This document shows, in pieces, positions 44,049 through 45,514 of a stretch of 45,514 bases of DNA; positions within the stretch are counted from its first letter, which is position 1, and every line of letters starts with the position of its first letter. The stretch is from UBA2882 sp051877575 (GTDB lineage: Bacteria; Bacillota; Clostridia; Lachnospirales; Lachnospiraceae): the NCBI GenBank assembly GCA_051877575.1, contig JBJEJA010000022.1, positions 1-45,514 on the forward strand, in the 5' to 3' direction. Under the pieces are notes generated by a model. The model was not told the DNA's origin. It did not search any database and saw nothing but the letters and a program-made list of their open reading frames with translations. Position numbers and translations under genes: made by a program.

Positions 44049-45514
44049 ATGAAAAAATACATTCTTGCAATCGATCAGGGAACTACCAGCAGCCGTGCTA
44101 TCCTGTTTAATAAAAGAGGAGAGATCATCGCAAGCGCACAGAAGGAATTTCCGCAGTATTTTCCCAAGCCCGGCTGGGTGGAGCAGGATGCCAATGAGAT
44201 CTGGCTGAGCGTTATGAATGTGTATATGGAAGTGCTGGTGCGGGGAAAGGTATCGGCAGAGGAAATTGCGGCAATCGGTATCACCAACCAAAGGGAAACG
44301 GCAATCGTCTGGGACAGGATAACGGGAGAACCCGTTTATCATGCCATTGTCTGGCAGTCCAGGCAGACGGCGGATATCTGTAAGCAGCTTTCCGAAGATG
44401 GCAGGGAACAGATGATACGGGAAAAGACGGGGCTTTTGATTGATCCGTATTTTTCCGCTACCAAGATCAAATGGATTTTAGACCATGTAGAAGGTGCAAG
44501 GGAGAAAGCGGAAAAGGGGGATTTGCTATTTGGAACCGTGGACAGCTGGCTTGTCTACAAGCTGACAGGCGGAAAAGTGCATGCAACGGATTACAGCAAT
44601 GCATCCAGGACGCTGCTTTATAATATTTATAATCTGGATTGGGACCGGGAATTGTTGGATCTGTTTGGAATCCCCCGCTCCATGATGCCCGAAGTGCGTC
44701 CCTCCAGCGGAGACTTCGGCGTGACCGAAGGAAAGTTTTTTGAAACGGGCATTCCGATCATGGGCATTGCGGGCGACCAGCAGGCGGCATTGTTCGGACA
44801 GACCTGTTTTGAGCCGGGCATGGCAAAAAATACCTATGGGACAGGATGCTTTATGCTGATGAATACCGGAGATAAACCGGCAAGGTCAGAGCATGGAATG
44901 TTGACCACCATCGCATGGGGCATTGACGGAAAGGTGGAATATGCCCTGGAAGGCAGTGTTTTCGTGGCAGGAAGCGCCATCCAGTGGCTCAGGGACGGAC
45001 TTAAAATGATTGAGAGTGCCCCACAGAGCGAAGAGCTTGCCATGCAGGTGGAGGACAGCGAAGGAGTCTATGTTGTGCCGGCTTTTGTCGGGCTGGGTGC
45101 TCCCTATTGGAAACCCGATGCCAGAGGTGCGGTGTTCGGGCTGACCAGAGGTACGACCAGGGCTCATTTTGTCAGAGCGACTCTGGATTCCCTGGCTTAT
45201 CAGTCGGCAGATATCATCGATGCCATGGCATTGGACAGCGGGATTGAATTGCAAAAGCTCAAGGTAGACGGCGGAGCGGTTGCAAACAATCTGCTGATGC
45301 AGTTCCAGAGCGATATTCTGGGTGTGCCGGTAGAACGCCCCATGATCAGTGAGACAACCGCACTGGGAGCGGCTTATCTGGCGGGGCTTGCGGCAGGCTT
45401 TTGGAAAAGCCGGGAAGAGCTTCGTGCAAATTATCTGGTGGATAAGACTTTTGTGCCCCGGATTGACGGAAAAAAACGGGAAGAACTGCTTGCCGGATGG
45501 AAGCGTGCGGTAAA
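44049..45514 (+). CDS. glpK: glycerol kinase, cut by window end
   Basis: FGGY-family kinase that phosphorylates glycerol to glycerol 3-phosphate in the cytoplasm. The first 488 residues are visible and the frame is still open at the window end; about 10 residues are probably missing (family length about 498). The opening KKYILAIDQGTTSSRAILF, ITNQRETAIVWDRITGEPVYHAIVWQSRQT, and the block VKVDGGAVANNLLMQFQSDILGVPVERP-like near 415-440 are diagnostic. GAGGGGG precedes the ATG. It lies 40 bases after permease 2 with no terminator, so it may be cotranscribed with the nucleoside transporter, an unusual pairing. Confidence 0.97.
   Translation, partial: MKKYILAIDQGTTSSRAILFNKRGEIIASAQKEFPQYFPKPGWVEQDANEIWLSVMNVYMEVLVRGKVSAEEIAAIGITNQRETAIVWDRITGEPVYHAIVWQSRQTADICKQLSEDGREQMIREKTGLLIDPYFSATKIKWILDHVEGAREKAEKGDLLFGTVDSWLVYKLTGGKVHATDYSNASRTLLYNIYNLDWDRELLDLFGIPRSMMPEVRPSSGDFGVTEGKFFETGIPIMGIAGDQQAALFGQTCFEPGMAKNTYGTGCFMLMNTGDKPARSEHGMLTTIAWGIDGKVEYALEGSVFVAGSAIQWLRDGLKMIESAPQSEELAMQVEDSEGVYVVPAFVGLGAPYWKPDARGAVFGLTRGTTRAHFVRATLDSLAYQSADIIDAMALDSGIELQKLKVDGGAVANNLLMQFQSDILGVPVERPMISETTALGAAYLAGLAAGFWKSREELRANYLVDKTFVPRIDGKKREELLAGWKRAV

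Overview
The window reads as a piece of chromosome from a spore-forming, anaerobic Clostridia bacterium, most likely a Lachnospiraceae member. This rests on gene content (spoIIA operon with sigF, spoVA genes), AGGAGG-type ribosome binding sites, several TTG starts, A+T-rich promoters and protein flavour; no marker gene fixes the genus. Every gene I can support lies on the + strand. Two runs of exactly 100 N (12321-12420 and 17689-17788) are assembly gaps whose true length is unknown.

1-8.4 kb is a housekeeping stretch: an AGE-family sugar 2-epimerase, valS, a FapA/DUF342 polymerising-type protein, folC, a 48-residue small protein overlapping folC, and a membrane protein with a zinc ribbon and TPR repeats, closed by a clear terminator. 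8.5-13 kb is a sporulation block: spoIIAA-spoIIAB-sigF, a predicted 10-TM heavy-metal/manganese exporter, then spoVAA, spoVAB and spoVAC with a possible forespore-type promoter in front. A 35-bp tandem repeat containing an N gap separates spoVAB from spoVAC, and spoVAD/spoVAE do not follow. 13-15.4 kb holds an Rpn/YhgA-like nuclease gene with a structured leader, a coupled membrane protein of unknown function and a 62-residue protein. 15.5-17.7 kb holds a PadR repressor with its HAAS/DUF3887-like partner, a 62-bp tandem array with no credible gene, and a VOC-fold protein.

17.8-22.7 kb is an overlapping operon of an AlkD-like DNA glycosylase, a small alpha/beta hydrolase and a two-subunit ABC exporter with one degenerate and one consensus ATP site. 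22.8-38.7 kb is the most distinctive part: a sensor histidine kinase and a response regulator with a SARP-like output domain, then two large modular secreted proteins (880 and 2991 residues) that share repeat modules, then a membrane diguanylate cyclase with tandem degenerate and intact GGDEF domains. I infer, without proof, that this is a regulated surface-protein locus connected with c-di-GMP. 38.7-45.5 kb is a BMP-type (PnrA/NupN-like) nucleoside ABC transporter of lipoprotein, ATPase and two permeases, followed by glpK, which runs off the window end.
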